64,000 nt of DNA from contig NZ_CP061169.1 of NCBI RefSeq assembly GCF_011751765.2, forward strand, positions 2,418,001 through 2,482,000, given 5' to 3'. This stretch comes from Paramicrobacterium chengjingii. Lineage in GTDB: Bacteria > Actinomycetota > Actinomycetes > Actinomycetales > Microbacteriaceae. The first letter of the stretch is position 1. The number at the start of each line of letters is the position of its first letter. A program made the translations under genes and the position numbers. Under the pieces are notes generated by a model that did no database searches, was not told the origin of the DNA, and saw nothing but the letters and a program-made list of their open reading frames with translations. Below, piece after piece: positions 24,250 to 33,416 of this stretch.

Positions 24250-27200
24250 ATGGCGAAGCGCACACCCACGGCACCCAGCCGAACTGACAGCGGAGCTCGT
24301 ACTGACGGTCCGCTCGCTGACTCGCTCGTGAACCTCGGCCGCTACCTGCGCCCGGGCGAGGTGTCAGACGACCTGCGTTCGGTGTATCTGAGGGGCGGGC
24401 GCGCCGGAGACTCCTTTTACCGCGATCGCTGGTCGCACGACAAGGTCGTCCGATCGACCCACGGCGTCAACTGCACGGGATCTTGCTCGTGGAAGGTGTA
24501 TGTGAAAGACGGCATCATCACGTGGGAGACCCAGCAGACCGACTACCCGTCCGTCGGCCCCGACTCCCCAGAGTATGAGCCCAGAGGATGCCCCCGCGGC
24601 GCAGCGTTCAGCTGGTATACGTACTCGCCCACCCGCGTGCGCTACCCGTACGTGCGCGGAGTGCTGCTGCAGATGTACCGGCAGGCCAAGCAGCGCCTCG
24701 GTGACCCGGTCGCCGCGTGGGAGGAGATCACGAGCGACCCCGAGAAGGCACGCGCGTACAAGCGGGCTCGCGGCAAGGGCGGACTCGTGCGAGCCGATTG
24801 GGAAGAGGCTGCCGAGATTATCGCCGCAGCCCACGTGCACACGATCAAGAAGTACGGGCCCGATCGGGTGGCCGGGTTCTCACCGATCCCCGCGATGAGC
24901 ATGGTCTCCCACGGCGTCGGCGCCCGCTTCGTCAACCTCATCGGCGGCACAATGCAGTCGTTCTACGACTGGTACGCCGATCTACCCGTCGCCAGCCCGC
25001 AGGTGTTCGGCGACCAGACGGATGTTCCCGAATCCGCCGACTGGTTCAACGCCGCCTACCTCATGATGTGGGGCTCTAACGTTCCCGTCACCCGCACGCC
25101 CGACGCGCATTTCATGACGGAGGCACGCTATCGCGGGCAGAAGGTGATCACCGTCTCGCCCGACTACGCAGACAACTCGAAGTTCGCCGATGAATGGCTC
25201 GCACCGCACCCCGGAACCGACGGGGCGCTGGCCATGGCCATGGGGCATGTGATTCTGAAGGAGTTCTTCGTCGACCGCGAGACTCCGCGATTCAACGACT
25301 ACCTCAAGCGCTTCGCCGATGCTCCGTACCTTGTTGCCCTGCAGAAACGGGGCGACGCCTGGGTTCCGGGCAAATTCGTGACGGCCTCCGATCTCGGCGG
25401 TCAGGATGCCGCCACGGCCAACCCCGCGTTCAAGACAGTTCTGCTCGATCAGAGCGGCTCCCCCGTCGTTCCCAACGGCTCACTCGGGCACCGCTTCAGC
25501 GACGCCGACACGGGAAGCTGGAACCTCGACCTCGGCGACGTCGATCCGCTGCTGTCGATCATGCACTCTCCCGCGTGGTCGGGTCAGACTGCCGCGATCG
25601 ATCTGCCGCGCTTCGACATCACGCCGGGCGAAGGGGACGAGCACACGGGCGGAACTGGCGTCATTCGGCGCGGCGTGCCGACGGCATCCGTCGCCGGTCA
25701 AACGGTGACAACCGTGTTCGATCTGCTGCTTGCGCAATACGGTGTCGGCCGGGACGGCCTTCCCGGAACCTGGCCTTCCGGGTACGACGATCCGACGACG
25801 CCGGGCACCCCCGCGTGGCAGGAAGAGATCACCTCGGTGAACGCCGAGCAGGTCGCCCGTATCGGCCGTGAGTTCGCCGACAACGCCGAGCGCAGCAATG
25901 GCCGCTCCATGATCATCATGGGCGCCGGCACGAACCACTGGTTCCACTCCGACACCATCTACAGAACCTTCCTCACCCTCACCACGATCACCGGATGCCA
26001 GGGCGTCAACGGGGGCGGATGGGCGCACTACGTCGGTCAAGAGAAAGTGCGGCCGCTCACCGGGTACAACCAGTACCAGCTTGCCGCCGACTGGGTACGC
26101 CCCGCACGCAACATGATCGGCACCGCATTCTGGTACCTCGCCACCGACCAGTGGCGCTACGACGGTCTGCCCGCCGATCAGCTCGCCTCGCCGCTCGCGA
26201 ACGGCACGTTTGCCAATCGCACGACGGCCGACTGCATGGTGGAGTCCGCGAAACGCGGGTGGATGCCGAGCTATCCCACCTTCAACAGAAACCCGCTCGA
26301 CATCGTCGATGAGGCCAGAGCGCGGGGCGTCGAGCCCCAGCAGTACGTGGTCGACAGTCTGAAGGACGGCAGCCTGAGCTTCGCATGCGAAGACCCCGAC
26401 AGCCCCGAGAACTTTCCCCGTGTTCTCAGCATCTGGCGCGGCAACATCCTCGGCTCGTCGGGAAAGGGAAATGAGTACTTTCTCAAGCATCTCTTGGGAA
26501 CGGATGCCGCGGTACGCGCTCCCGAGGCGGAGGGCGACCGTCGGCCCCGAACCATGCAGTGGCATGACGAAGCGCCCGAGGGCAAACTCGATCTGCTCTT
26601 CACCGCCGACTTCCGCATGACGAGCACAACATTGTTTTCTGACGTCGTGCTGCCCGCAGCAACGTGGTACGAGAAGCACGACCTCTCGTCTACCGACATG
26701 CACCCGTTCGTTCACTCGTTCAACCCTGCGATTCAGCCGCCGTGGCAGACACGCACCGACTTCGACATCTTCCACACGCTCGCGAAGAAAATGAGCGACA
26801 TGGCGACGACCCATCTGGGCGTGCGCGAAGACCTCGTCGCTGCACCGCTCATGCACGACACAGCCGACGCGATGGCCACGCCAAACGGCACCGTCACCGA
26901 CGATGCGCCGCTCGTGCCCGGTGTGACAATGCCGAAGCTCATTGTGGTCGAACGTGACTATTCGAAGCTCGCTGAGCAGATGGGCTCCCTCGGGCCGCTC
27001 ACGGCAAAGCTCGGCATGCAGACGAAGGGCATCACCTACGACCCGACACCGGAGATTGAGAAGCTCGGGCGCGTTAACGGGCTGGTGCAGACTGGCCCGT
27101 ACGCGGGCAGCGTACGCCTCGACAGTGACGTGCGCGCGTGCGAGATGGTGCTGGCGTTCTCGGGAACGACAAATGGCAGACTCGCGTTGCAGGGCTTCGA

Positions 27201-28017
27201 GAAGCTCGGTGCGCACACGGGTCAGTCCAGCCTTGAGGAGCTCGCGGCGGGAACGGAAGAGACACGCATCACGTTCCCCGATGTGCAGTCGCGGCCGGTT
27301 GCCGTCGTCACCTCGCCCGAGTGGTCAGGCTCCGAGCACGGCGGCCGTCGCTACACAGCTTTCGCAGTGAACGTCGAGCATAAGAAGCCGTGGCACACAC
27401 TCACGGGGCGAATGCACTTCTACCTCGATCACGACTGGATGCTCGAACTCGGCGAAGCGTTGCCGATCTACCGTCCGCCACTCGACCTCTACCGGCTTTA
27501 CGGCGATTCGCAGGTCGGTTCGACGGCGGCGACAGGTGCCCCTGGCTCACACGGGAGGGCCGAGGTCGCCGTGCGCTACCTGACGCCGCACTCCAAGTGG
27601 TCGATTCACTCCGAGTACCAGGACAACCTGTTCATGCTCTCGCTCAGCCGCGGAGGCCCCACCATCTGGATGTCGCCGCAGGACGCCGACAAGATCGGTG
27701 TGCGCGACAACGAGTGGATCGAGTCGTACAACCGCAATGGTGTCGTCGTCGCCCGAGCCATCGTGTCGCACCGGATGCCGGAGGGCACGGTGTTCATGTA
27801 CCACGCAAAGGACCGCACGGTAGATGTGCCGAAAACCGAGACGAGCGGCATGCGCGGCGGCATCCACAATTCACTAACGCGTGTTCTGCTCAAACCGAGC
27901 CATCTCATCGGCGGCTACGCCCAGCTCTCTTTTGCATTCAACTATCTCGGACCAACAGGAAACCAGCGAGACGAGGTGACGGTGATTCGCCGTCGCAGCC
28001 AGGAGGTCGAATACTGA
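24250..28017 (+). CDS. narG: Respiratory nitrate reductase alpha subunit
   Basis: NarG reduces nitrate to nitrite at a Mo-bisMGD site on the inner face of the membrane. The FS0 iron-sulfur motif is H-x3-C-x3-C in STHGVNCTGSCSWKVY followed by WETQQTDYP, as in NarG. The 1255-residue length and MopB domain architecture match the family. No Tat signal is evident, as expected for cytoplasmic NarG. The ATG at 24250 has AAAGG about 10 bases upstream; an ATG six codons earlier (24232) is the alternative. The stop overlaps the narH start (TGATG). Confidence 0.98.
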   Translation: MAKRTPTAPSRTDSGARTDGPLADSLVNLGRYLRPGEVSDDLRSVYLRGGRAGDSFYRDRWSHDKVVRSTHGVNCTGSCSWKVYVKDGIITWETQQTDYPSVGPDSPEYEPRGCPRGAAFSWYTYSPTRVRYPYVRGVLLQMYRQAKQRLGDPVAAWEEITSDPEKARAYKRARGKGGLVRADWEEAAEIIAAAHVHTIKKYGPDRVAGFSPIPAMSMVSHGVGARFVNLIGGTMQSFYDWYADLPVASPQVFGDQTDVPESADWFNAAYLMMWGSNVPVTRTPDAHFMTEARYRGQKVITVSPDYADNSKFADEWLAPHPGTDGALAMAMGHVILKEFFVDRETPRFNDYLKRFADAPYLVALQKRGDAWVPGKFVTASDLGGQDAATANPAFKTVLLDQSGSPVVPNGSLGHRFSDADTGSWNLDLGDVDPLLSIMHSPAWSGQTAAIDLPRFDITPGEGDEHTGGTGVIRRGVPTASVAGQTVTTVFDLLLAQYGVGRDGLPGTWPSGYDDPTTPGTPAWQEEITSVNAEQVARIGREFADNAERSNGRSMIIMGAGTNHWFHSDTIYRTFLTLTTITGCQGVNGGGWAHYVGQEKVRPLTGYNQYQLAADWVRPARNMIGTAFWYLATDQWRYDGLPADQLASPLANGTFANRTTADCMVESAKRGWMPSYPTFNRNPLDIVDEARARGVEPQQYVVDSLKDGSLSFACEDPDSPENFPRVLSIWRGNILGSSGKGNEYFLKHLLGTDAAVRAPEAEGDRRPRTMQWHDEAPEGKLDLLFTADFRMTSTTLFSDVVLPAATWYEKHDLSSTDMHPFVHSFNPAIQPPWQTRTDFDIFHTLAKKMSDMATTHLGVREDLVAAPLMHDTADAMATPNGTVTDDAPLVPGVTMPKLIVVERDYSKLAEQMGSLGPLTAKLGMQTKGITYDPTPEIEKLGRVNGLVQTGPYAGSVRLDSDVRACEMVLAFSGTTNGRLALQGFEKLGAHTGQSSLEELAAGTEETRITFPDVQSRPVAVVTSPEWSGSEHGGRRYTAFAVNVEHKKPWHTLTGRMHFYLDHDWMLELGEALPIYRPPLDLYRLYGDSQVGSTAATGAPGSHGRAEVAVRYLTPHSKWSIHSEYQDNLFMLSLSRGGPTIWMSPQDADKIGVRDNEWIESYNRNGVVVARAIVSHRMPEGTVFMYHAKDRTVDVPKTETSGMRGGIHNSLTRVLLKPSHLIGGYAQLSFAFNYLGPTGNQRDEVTVIRRRSQEVEY

Positions 28018-29666
28018 TGCGTGTCATGGCTCAGATGTCCATGGTGATGAATATCGACAAATGCATTGGGTGCCACACCTGCTCGGTGACGTGCAAGCAG
28101 GCGTGGACAAACCGAACAGGCGTCGAGTACGTGTGGTTCAACAATGTCGAGACGAAACCCGGCGTCGGCTACCCGCGCGGTTACGAAGATCAGGAGAAGT
28201 GGGGCGGCGGCTGGGTGCGCACAAAACGCGGCAGGCTCAAGCTGCGGTCGGGTGGCCGCATCCAAAAACTCGCGAACATCTTCTACAACCCGAAGCTGCC
28301 TGAGATCGAGGACTACTACGAGCCGTGGACGTATGACTACGACATGCTTCTGAACGCTCCCGCGGGCGAACACACTCCCGTAGCGAAGCCGAAGTCGCTG
28401 CTGACCGGCGACGACATGAAGATTGGCTGGTCGGCCAACTGGGACGACAATCTCGGCGGCTCGCCCGAGACGGTGCAGGAAGATCCCATCCTCAAGCACA
28501 TGAGCGACCACGTCGCCATGGAATTCGAGCAGTCGTTCATGTTCTACCTTCCGCGTATCTGCGAGCACTGCCTCAATCCGTCGTGCGTTGCGTCATGCCC
28601 GTCGGGCGCCATGTACAAACGCAGTGAAGACGGCATCGTTCTCGTCGACCAAGACCAGTGCCGCGGCTGGCGCATGTGCGTGTCTGGATGCCCATATAAG
28701 AAGGTGTATTTCAACCACAAGACTGGCAAAGCGGAGAAGTGCACTCTGTGCTACCCGCGCCTCGAGGTGGGCCTGCCGACGGTATGCAGCGAAACCTGCG
28801 TCGGCCGTCTGCGCTACCTCGGCCTTGTGCTGTACGACGCTGACAAGGTGCTTGAGGCGGCGAGTGTTGAAGACGAAAAGGATCTGCTCGAGGCGCAACG
28901 CGACGTCATTCTCGACCCGCACGATCCCGCGGTCATCGAGGCAGCGCGTGCCGAAGATATTCCCGAAGACTGGATCGAGGCAGCGCAGAACAGCCCGATC
29001 TACAAACTCATCAATGAGTACCGCGTCGCTCTTCCGCTGCACCCGGAATACCGCACGATGCCGATGGTCTGGTACATCCCGCCGCTTTCGCCTGTTGTCG
29101 ACGTCGTCGCCGGCAGCGGCAACGACGGTGAAGACGCGAACAACCTGTTCGCCGCGATCGACCAGCTTCGCATTCCCATGGAGTACCTCGCCGGGCTGTT
29201 CAGCGCCGGCGATCTTGGCCCGGTGACGGAGTCGCTGCAGAAGCTCGCCGCCATGCGCTCGTATATGCGCGGCATCAACCTCGACGAGGGGCGCGATGAG
29301 TCGATCGCCGAGGCCGTGGGCATGACAGGCGCCGAGGTCGAGAAGATGTACCGTCTACTGGCGATCGCGAAGTACGAGGAGCGCTACGTCATTCCCCAGG
29401 CGCACTCCGAACAAGCACGTGAGCTCGACGAGCTTGCCTGTTCGCTCGACTACGACGGCGGGCCAGGCATGGGCGGCGCCGGTCCCCTTGGACTCTCGAG
29501 CGGACACGGCCCGGAACCTGTTGCCGTCGAGAATTTCCATGTGCTGAAGGATCGGCAGACTGCCGACCGCCCGTCCTCTCCGGGCCGTGTGAACCTGCTC
29601 AACTGGGACGGCAACGGCCGCCCCGAGGGCATGTTTCCGCCGGCCAAGACGAAAGACGAGAAATGA
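28017..29666 (+). CDS. narH: Nitrate reductase beta subunit (iron-sulfur)
   Basis: NarH passes electrons from NarI to NarG through four iron-sulfur clusters. The motifs are CIGCHTCSVTCKQAW, CEHCLNPSCVASCPSGAM, CRGWRMCVSGCPYKK and CTLCYPR...CSETCVGR; the Trp in CRGWRMC marks the [3Fe-4S] cluster typical of NarH. The length (549) is normal. It starts at an ATG that overlaps the narG stop, with AGGAGG upstream; the frame is open further upstream inside narG but that part is spurious. Confidence 0.98.
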   Translation: MRVMAQMSMVMNIDKCIGCHTCSVTCKQAWTNRTGVEYVWFNNVETKPGVGYPRGYEDQEKWGGGWVRTKRGRLKLRSGGRIQKLANIFYNPKLPEIEDYYEPWTYDYDMLLNAPAGEHTPVAKPKSLLTGDDMKIGWSANWDDNLGGSPETVQEDPILKHMSDHVAMEFEQSFMFYLPRICEHCLNPSCVASCPSGAMYKRSEDGIVLVDQDQCRGWRMCVSGCPYKKVYFNHKTGKAEKCTLCYPRLEVGLPTVCSETCVGRLRYLGLVLYDADKVLEAASVEDEKDLLEAQRDVILDPHDPAVIEAARAEDIPEDWIEAAQNSPIYKLINEYRVALPLHPEYRTMPMVWYIPPLSPVVDVVAGSGNDGEDANNLFAAIDQLRIPMEYLAGLFSAGDLGPVTESLQKLAAMRSYMRGINLDEGRDESIAEAVGMTGAEVEKMYRLLAIAKYEERYVIPQAHSEQARELDELACSLDYDGGPGMGGAGPLGLSSGHGPEPVAVENFHVLKDRQTADRPSSPGRVNLLNWDGNGRPEGMFPPAKTKDEK

Positions 29667-30343
29667 GTCCCGTCAAACCATTGCCTCAACCCGTTGCGCC
29701 CGTGGCGCTCACGCCAGACCAACGGCGAATCGCCCACATGGCGGCATCCATTCTGCTTGATTATCCCGATGCACAAAGACGCGCGGCGTGGCCCGCCGTC
29801 GCCGACGCCGTGACGAGCCTTCCCCTGGTGATTGAGGAGCACTTTCACCGTTTTCTGAATGCAATGGCGGATGCTGGCGCCGAAGCACTGGAGCAGAATT
29901 TCGTCGCCACGTTCGACCTCAAGCGCAAGTGCGCCATGTACCTCACGTACTACGCAGCCGGCGACACGCGCAAACGGGGAATGGCGCTCGTGCGCTTCAT
30001 TGAGGCATACCGGGCTGCCGGGTGTGAGCCCAGCGATGAAGAGCTGCCCGATTATCTTCCCGCTGTGCTCGAATTCTCGGCGGCGAGCGCGTCGCCCGTC
30101 GCCATCGACCTGCTGGCAGCTCACCGTGACGGCATCGAGGTTCTGCGCGCGGCACTCACTGCGATGCAGAGCCCATACCTGCACCTCATCGAGGCGGTGG
30201 CGGCCTCACTGCCTGAGATCGACGACGCCACGCGCGAGCGTTACCTGAGTCTCGTGAACGACGGCCCACCGACCGAGCTCGTCGGCCTGACTTTCCTTGG
30301 CGATCTGAAGCCTTACTCCGCGCGCGAGGAGGTAGGGGCATGA
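29663..30343 (+). CDS. narJ: Nitrate reductase molybdenum cofactor assembly chaperone
   Basis: NarJ is a TorD/DmsD-type helical chaperone needed for cofactor insertion into NarG and membrane attachment. The 226-residue protein has ILLDYPDAQRRAAWP near the start and the AYRAAGCEPSDEELPDYLPAVLEF region characteristic of NarJ. It overlaps narH and narI by ATGA junctions. Confidence 0.95.
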   Translation: MSPVKPLPQPVAPVALTPDQRRIAHMAASILLDYPDAQRRAAWPAVADAVTSLPLVIEEHFHRFLNAMADAGAEALEQNFVATFDLKRKCAMYLTYYAAGDTRKRGMALVRFIEAYRAAGCEPSDEELPDYLPAVLEFSAASASPVAIDLLAAHRDGIEVLRAALTAMQSPYLHLIEAVAASLPEIDDATRERYLSLVNDGPPTELVGLTFLGDLKPYSAREEVGA

Positions 30344-31101
30344 ACGCCCTCGACTTCGCACTGTGGGTTGCCCTGCCGTACGCGGGAATCGCCGTGTTCA
30401 TCGTGGGGCACATCTGGCGTTTTCGTTATGACCAATTCGGCTGGACCAGTCGTTCGAGCGAGGTCTACGAAACCCGACTGCTGAGGCTGGGCTCCCCGAT
30501 GTTCCATTTCGGCGCGTTGCTGGTGCTCGGTGGGCACATCGTCGGGCTTCTGATTCCTCGGGAGTGGCTCTACGCGATCGGCATCGACGAGCACATGTAC
30601 CACTGGGGTGCGACGGTGCTCGGCACTGCCGCGGCTGCCCTGCTCGTCTCCGGGCTGGCGATTCTGATCTTCCGGCGCCGCACGGTGGGTACCGTGTTTC
30701 TCGCCACCACCGTGATGGACAAGATCATGTACGTGTTCCTGTCGCTCACCATCGCGATCGGTACGGCGGCCACGATCGCCCATCAGATCATCGGTGGCGG
30801 GTACAACTATCGCGAGACGATCTCGCCGTGGGTGCGCAGCATCCTGCTGTTCCAGCCGGATCCGTCGCTCATGATCGACGCGCCACTGCTCTTCCAACTG
30901 CACGCCGTGAGTGCCACACTGTTGTTCATCCTATGGCCGTTTACCCGCCTGGTGCACGTGTTCTCTGCACCGATCGGCTATCTGTTCCGACCGTACATCG
31001 TGTATCGCTCACGCGACGAGCACCGTGGATCGCGGTCGATCCGCCGCGGCTGGGAGGGATCGAATTTGCCCGAGAAGACGCCACAGCAGAAGCGTTTCTA
31101 A
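30340..31101 (+). CDS. narI: Nitrate reductase gamma subunit (cytochrome b)
   Basis: NarI is the membrane diheme cytochrome b that oxidises menaquinol. Its 253 residues form five transmembrane helices. Heme-ligand histidines are seen in VGHIWRFRYDQFGW, MFHFGALLVLGGHIVG and LHAVSATLLFILWPFTRLVH, as in the family. It is the last gene of the nar operon. The basic, hydrophilic C-terminus is cytoplasmic. Confidence 0.96.
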   Translation: MNALDFALWVALPYAGIAVFIVGHIWRFRYDQFGWTSRSSEVYETRLLRLGSPMFHFGALLVLGGHIVGLLIPREWLYAIGIDEHMYHWGATVLGTAAAALLVSGLAILIFRRRTVGTVFLATTVMDKIMYVFLSLTIAIGTAATIAHQIIGGGYNYRETISPWVRSILLFQPDPSLMIDAPLLFQLHAVSATLLFILWPFTRLVHVFSAPIGYLFRPYIVYRSRDEHRGSRSIRRGWEGSNLPEKTPQQKRF

Positions 31102-31398
31102 CCCATAAGGGTCGGGTGCGCCACGCAGGCTGGCTACGCCGCAGACACCGTATTGCTACTGGTGCGGCCACTCCGTGATGTCACGCGAGCGACATCGGAT
31201 TCGGCAGCGGCCTCTATGACCTCGAATGACCACGCGGCCCCCAGCACGAGCCGACGAGACGAGTGAGGCGGATGCTGATCGGCATCCGTGCCGGCACTCC
31301 CGGTCGCGCTCCCGACGCTGCACTGCCGTGCCTCGTCAGTCCTTTCGTGACCATCACACATGAACGTGAGTATAGCTCACCTTTAGGGGTAAAAATAG
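31102..31398. other. Non-coding spacer between narI and the SRP RNA
   Basis: About 300 bases contain no credible gene; the open frames here are short and without family features. Near the SRP RNA end, GGGGTCACTATTTTTACCCC on the minus strand (31386-31405) and a GTGAG-CTATA-CTCAC hairpin at 31364-31378 could end the RNA. Confidence 0.4.
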
Positions 31399-31489
31399 TG
31401 ACCCCTCGCGCACCCGCCAGAGCCCGGTTACCCTTGCTACGTTTCCGTCCTGGGGGATTTGGCCTGGATGGCGCCACGCGAGGAGCCAG
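31399..31489 (-). ncRNA. ffs: Signal recognition particle RNA (small bacterial type)
   Basis: On the minus strand the conserved apical domain reads CCCCCAGGACGGAAACGUAG followed by CAAGGGUAACCGGGCUCUGG, matching the bacterial SRP RNA domain IV with a CAGG/AGCA internal loop and a GGAA tetraloop. Outer arms CCTCGCG (about 31476-31482) and CGCGAGG (about 31403-31409) close the hairpin. Length is about 90 nt. It pairs with Ffh for co-translational targeting. The ends are approximate; a promoter-based TSS estimate is near 31488. Confidence 0.85.
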
Positions 31490-31494
31490 CATCC

Positions 31495-31523
31495 ATTGTA
31501 CAGACTGAAACCGTGCCGTCGAA
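31495..31523 (-). promoter_or_regulatory. Sigma-70-type promoter of the SRP RNA
   Basis: On the minus strand, TTCGAC (31518-31523) and TACAAT (31495-31500) are separated by exactly 17 bases. Transcription would start near 31488, at the foot of the SRP RNA hairpin. Confidence 0.6.
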
Positions 31524-31579
31524 CCGGTGCAGCTCCGCCGTGGTCGGCACCATTGCCAGGTCTCAGGTAAGATAACCAA

Positions 31580-31596
31580 GGCCGCTTTTCGCGGCC
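31580..31596 (+). other. Hairpin just upstream of tRNA-Ser
   Basis: GGCCGC-TTTTC-GCGGCC forms a six-base-pair GC stem ending two bases before the tRNA. It may be part of the 5' leader or a terminator of an upstream transcript. Confidence 0.4.
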
Positions 31597-31598
31597 AT

Positions 31599-31686
31599 GG
31601 AGAATTCGCCTAGTGGCCTATGGCGCACGCTTGGAAAGCGTGTTGGGTTAACGCCCTCGGGGGTTCGAATCCCCCATTCTCCGCCA
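31599..31686 (+). tRNA. tRNA-Ser (anticodon GGA)
   Basis: The acceptor stem GGAGAAT (31599-31605) pairs with ATTCTCC (31676-31682), followed by G and an encoded CCA. The anticodon loop is CTTGGAAAG, giving anticodon GGA (reads UCC and UCU). A long variable arm (GTTGGGTTAACGCCCTC) and the T-loop GGGTTCGAATCCC are as expected for a class II serine tRNA. Its 3' end faces the lower-GC catabolic block starting at 31772. Confidence 0.97.
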
Positions 31687-31771
31687 ATTTTTGACCATGA
31701 ACAGCATGTTTCAACTGATACGTCAGACGCGTCGATCCGCTTGCGGATAGCCAGGTCGGCACCCAGTCAGC

Positions 31772-32557
31772 TCAACGCTCGTTGTAAGCCCGGCTTGGCG
31801 CTTGTGTGCTGAATTTTCCGCCGCTAACATCTGTCAGCGTCCCGGTGATGTAACCGGCGAAGTCGCTAGCAAGAAAACACAGAAGATCTGCAATGTCATC
31901 GGTCTCGCCCCACCGGCGCACGGTAAGCATGTCCAGGCGTTTCGACTGCTCACCCTCGGGCAGGTCCGCAAGGCCGTTCATGGCCGTCGGGATCATGCCT
32001 GGAGCATACGAGTTCACTGTAATTCCCCACGGGCCAAGCTCACCAGCCAAAGTTCGCGAGAACTGAACGACCGCGGCCTTTGACGCGGCGTATGCTGACG
32101 CACCGATGCTTGGCATAATCGCCGCAAACGATGCAGCGTTGATGATGCGACCATAGTTCTGCTTCTTCATCGCGGGCGCAACCGCCTTGCACGTGTTGAA
32201 GACACCGCGCACGTTGATGTCAAAGCACCGATCCCAGACGTCACGGTCGAGGTCCTCCACAAGCCCCACGGCATTTACCCCGGCATTGTTGATGAGTACG
32301 TCGATTCGGCCGTGCGCGGCAATAATGCCGTCGACAACCTCCTGAACAGCTTCGGTATCGCGAACGTCACAGACAACACCAGCGTCGTTCCACCCCTCGC
32401 TGGGGAAATCCGCCGCAAGCGCGCGCAATCCCTCGTGATTCACATCGAGTGGAATGACAGTGGCACCTTCGGCTTTGAATCGCCTCGCTATCTCTCGTCC
32501 GATACCTGTTGCAGCCCCTGTTACGACAACGACCTTGCCCGTGAAATCAATCTGCAT
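31772..32557 (-). CDS. SDR-family NAD(P)-dependent dehydrogenase
   Basis: The classical short-chain dehydrogenase of 261 residues has the cofactor motif TGAATGIG (residues 13-20), LDV after the second strand favouring NAD, the NNAG motif, catalytic Ser in NAASFAAI and YxxxK in YAASK. The ATG at 32557 is chosen because AAGGAG lies 11 bases upstream; a GTG three codons earlier is too close to that site. It diverges from a second SDR gene. The substrate is unknown; the neighbours suggest oxidation of a hydroxy-acid or polyol taken up by the TctABC system. Confidence 0.9.
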   Translation of the reverse strand: MQIDFTGKVVVVTGAATGIGREIARRFKAEGATVIPLDVNHEGLRALAADFPSEGWNDAGVVCDVRDTEAVQEVVDGIIAAHGRIDVLINNAGVNAVGLVEDLDRDVWDRCFDINVRGVFNTCKAVAPAMKKQNYGRIINAASFAAIMPSIGASAYAASKAAVVQFSRTLAGELGPWGITVNSYAPGMIPTAMNGLADLPEGEQSKRLDMLTVRRWGETDDIADLLCFLASDFAGYITGTLTDVSGGKFSTQAPSRAYNER

Positions 32558-32597
32558 GAGAAACACTGCTCCTTCTATCGACGTCCATGTGACGACG

Positions 32598-32646
32598 TTT
32601 AACTCTTACTTAAAATCGGCCACGTTGAGATAAAAGCATACTTTAT
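32598..32646. promoter_or_regulatory. Paired AT-rich palindromes between the divergent SDR genes
   Basis: TTTAA-N7-TTAAA (32598-32614) and ATAAA-N7-TTTAT (32630-32646) have the same 5-7-5 geometry, with centres 32 bases apart, about three helical turns. This is typical of a dimeric repressor such as the GntR or IclR proteins encoded nearby, acting on both SDR promoters. Confidence 0.5.
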
Positions 32647-32681
32647 GTCATCATGGTGAAACTACGAGAGAAAGCAGGACA

Positions 32682-33416
32682 ATGCATATGGAAGCGTCGC
32701 CACCGCTCTTGTGGGTCACGGGTGCGGGAAGCGGAATGGGGCGAGCCATTGCCCTGGCTGCGGCCGAGCGCGGATACAAGGTTGCACTTTCTGGACGCCG
32801 CTCCGACTCGCTCAATGATGTTGCACGGGATATCTCTGATCGAGGAGGAACGGGCTTGGTGGTCACGATGGATACCTCGAACCATGAAAGCGTCACGCGT
32901 GCGCACTCGACGATTGAGAACGAATGGGGCACCGTGACGCACGTTGCGCTGTCGGCTGGTCTCAATAGCGTGCAGCGTTACTGGCACAATCAATCAATGC
33001 AAGATTTTTCGTCGGTGGTGCAGACAAATCTCATGGGAGCAACTCTCGTGGTCGACACGGTGCTCCCGAGCATGCGACAGATCGGTCACGGCACAATCGT
33101 CTTCATCTCTTCCGTCGCCGGCTGGCGGTTCGCGAAAGATGCCGGTGTCGCATATAGCGCGAGCAAAACGGCGCTCAGCTCCCTGTCCAAAACGCTCAAC
33201 GACGAGCTGAACAGAGACGGAATTCGCGCATGCCATCTGTGCCCCGGAGTCGTCGATACAGACTTTCTCTCGCTCAGACCGAATGTGCCAGGCAAGGAGG
33301 AGCGGGCGGCAATGCTCACCCCGGACGACATAGCGATGGCCGTACAGTTCGTCCTCGACGCGCCCAAGCACATTTGCCTGAACGAGTTGGTGATCACACC
33401 TGTGAGCGCCGCATGA
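32682..33416 (+). CDS. SDR-family oxidoreductase
   Basis: The 244-residue short-chain dehydrogenase has TGAGSGMG near residue 14, a GRRSD segment after the second strand (favouring NADP), the catalytic Ser in FISSVAGW and YSASK. The usual NNAG is replaced by ALSAG. The stop overlaps the GntR regulator start (ATGA), so the two are co-translated. It belongs to the lower-GC catabolic block; the substrate is unknown. Confidence 0.9.
   Translation: MHMEASPPLLWVTGAGSGMGRAIALAAAERGYKVALSGRRSDSLNDVARDISDRGGTGLVVTMDTSNHESVTRAHSTIENEWGTVTHVALSAGLNSVQRYWHNQSMQDFSSVVQTNLMGATLVVDTVLPSMRQIGHGTIVFISSVAGWRFAKDAGVAYSASKTALSSLSKTLNDELNRDGIRACHLCPGVVDTDFLSLRPNVPGKEERAAMLTPDDIAMAVQFVLDAPKHICLNELVITPVSAA

Noticed and set aside
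25480..27216. Minus-strand open frame of 578 codons inside narG
   Set aside because: It lies opposite a clear narG and has no domain motifs; high GC at third positions produces such shadows.
31263..31508. Open frame over the SRP RNA
   Set aside because: The sequence is explained by the conserved SRP RNA on the other strand.
31597..31812. Open frame starting at the tRNA-Ser gene
   Set aside because: Its start lies within a tRNA with intact cloverleaf features.
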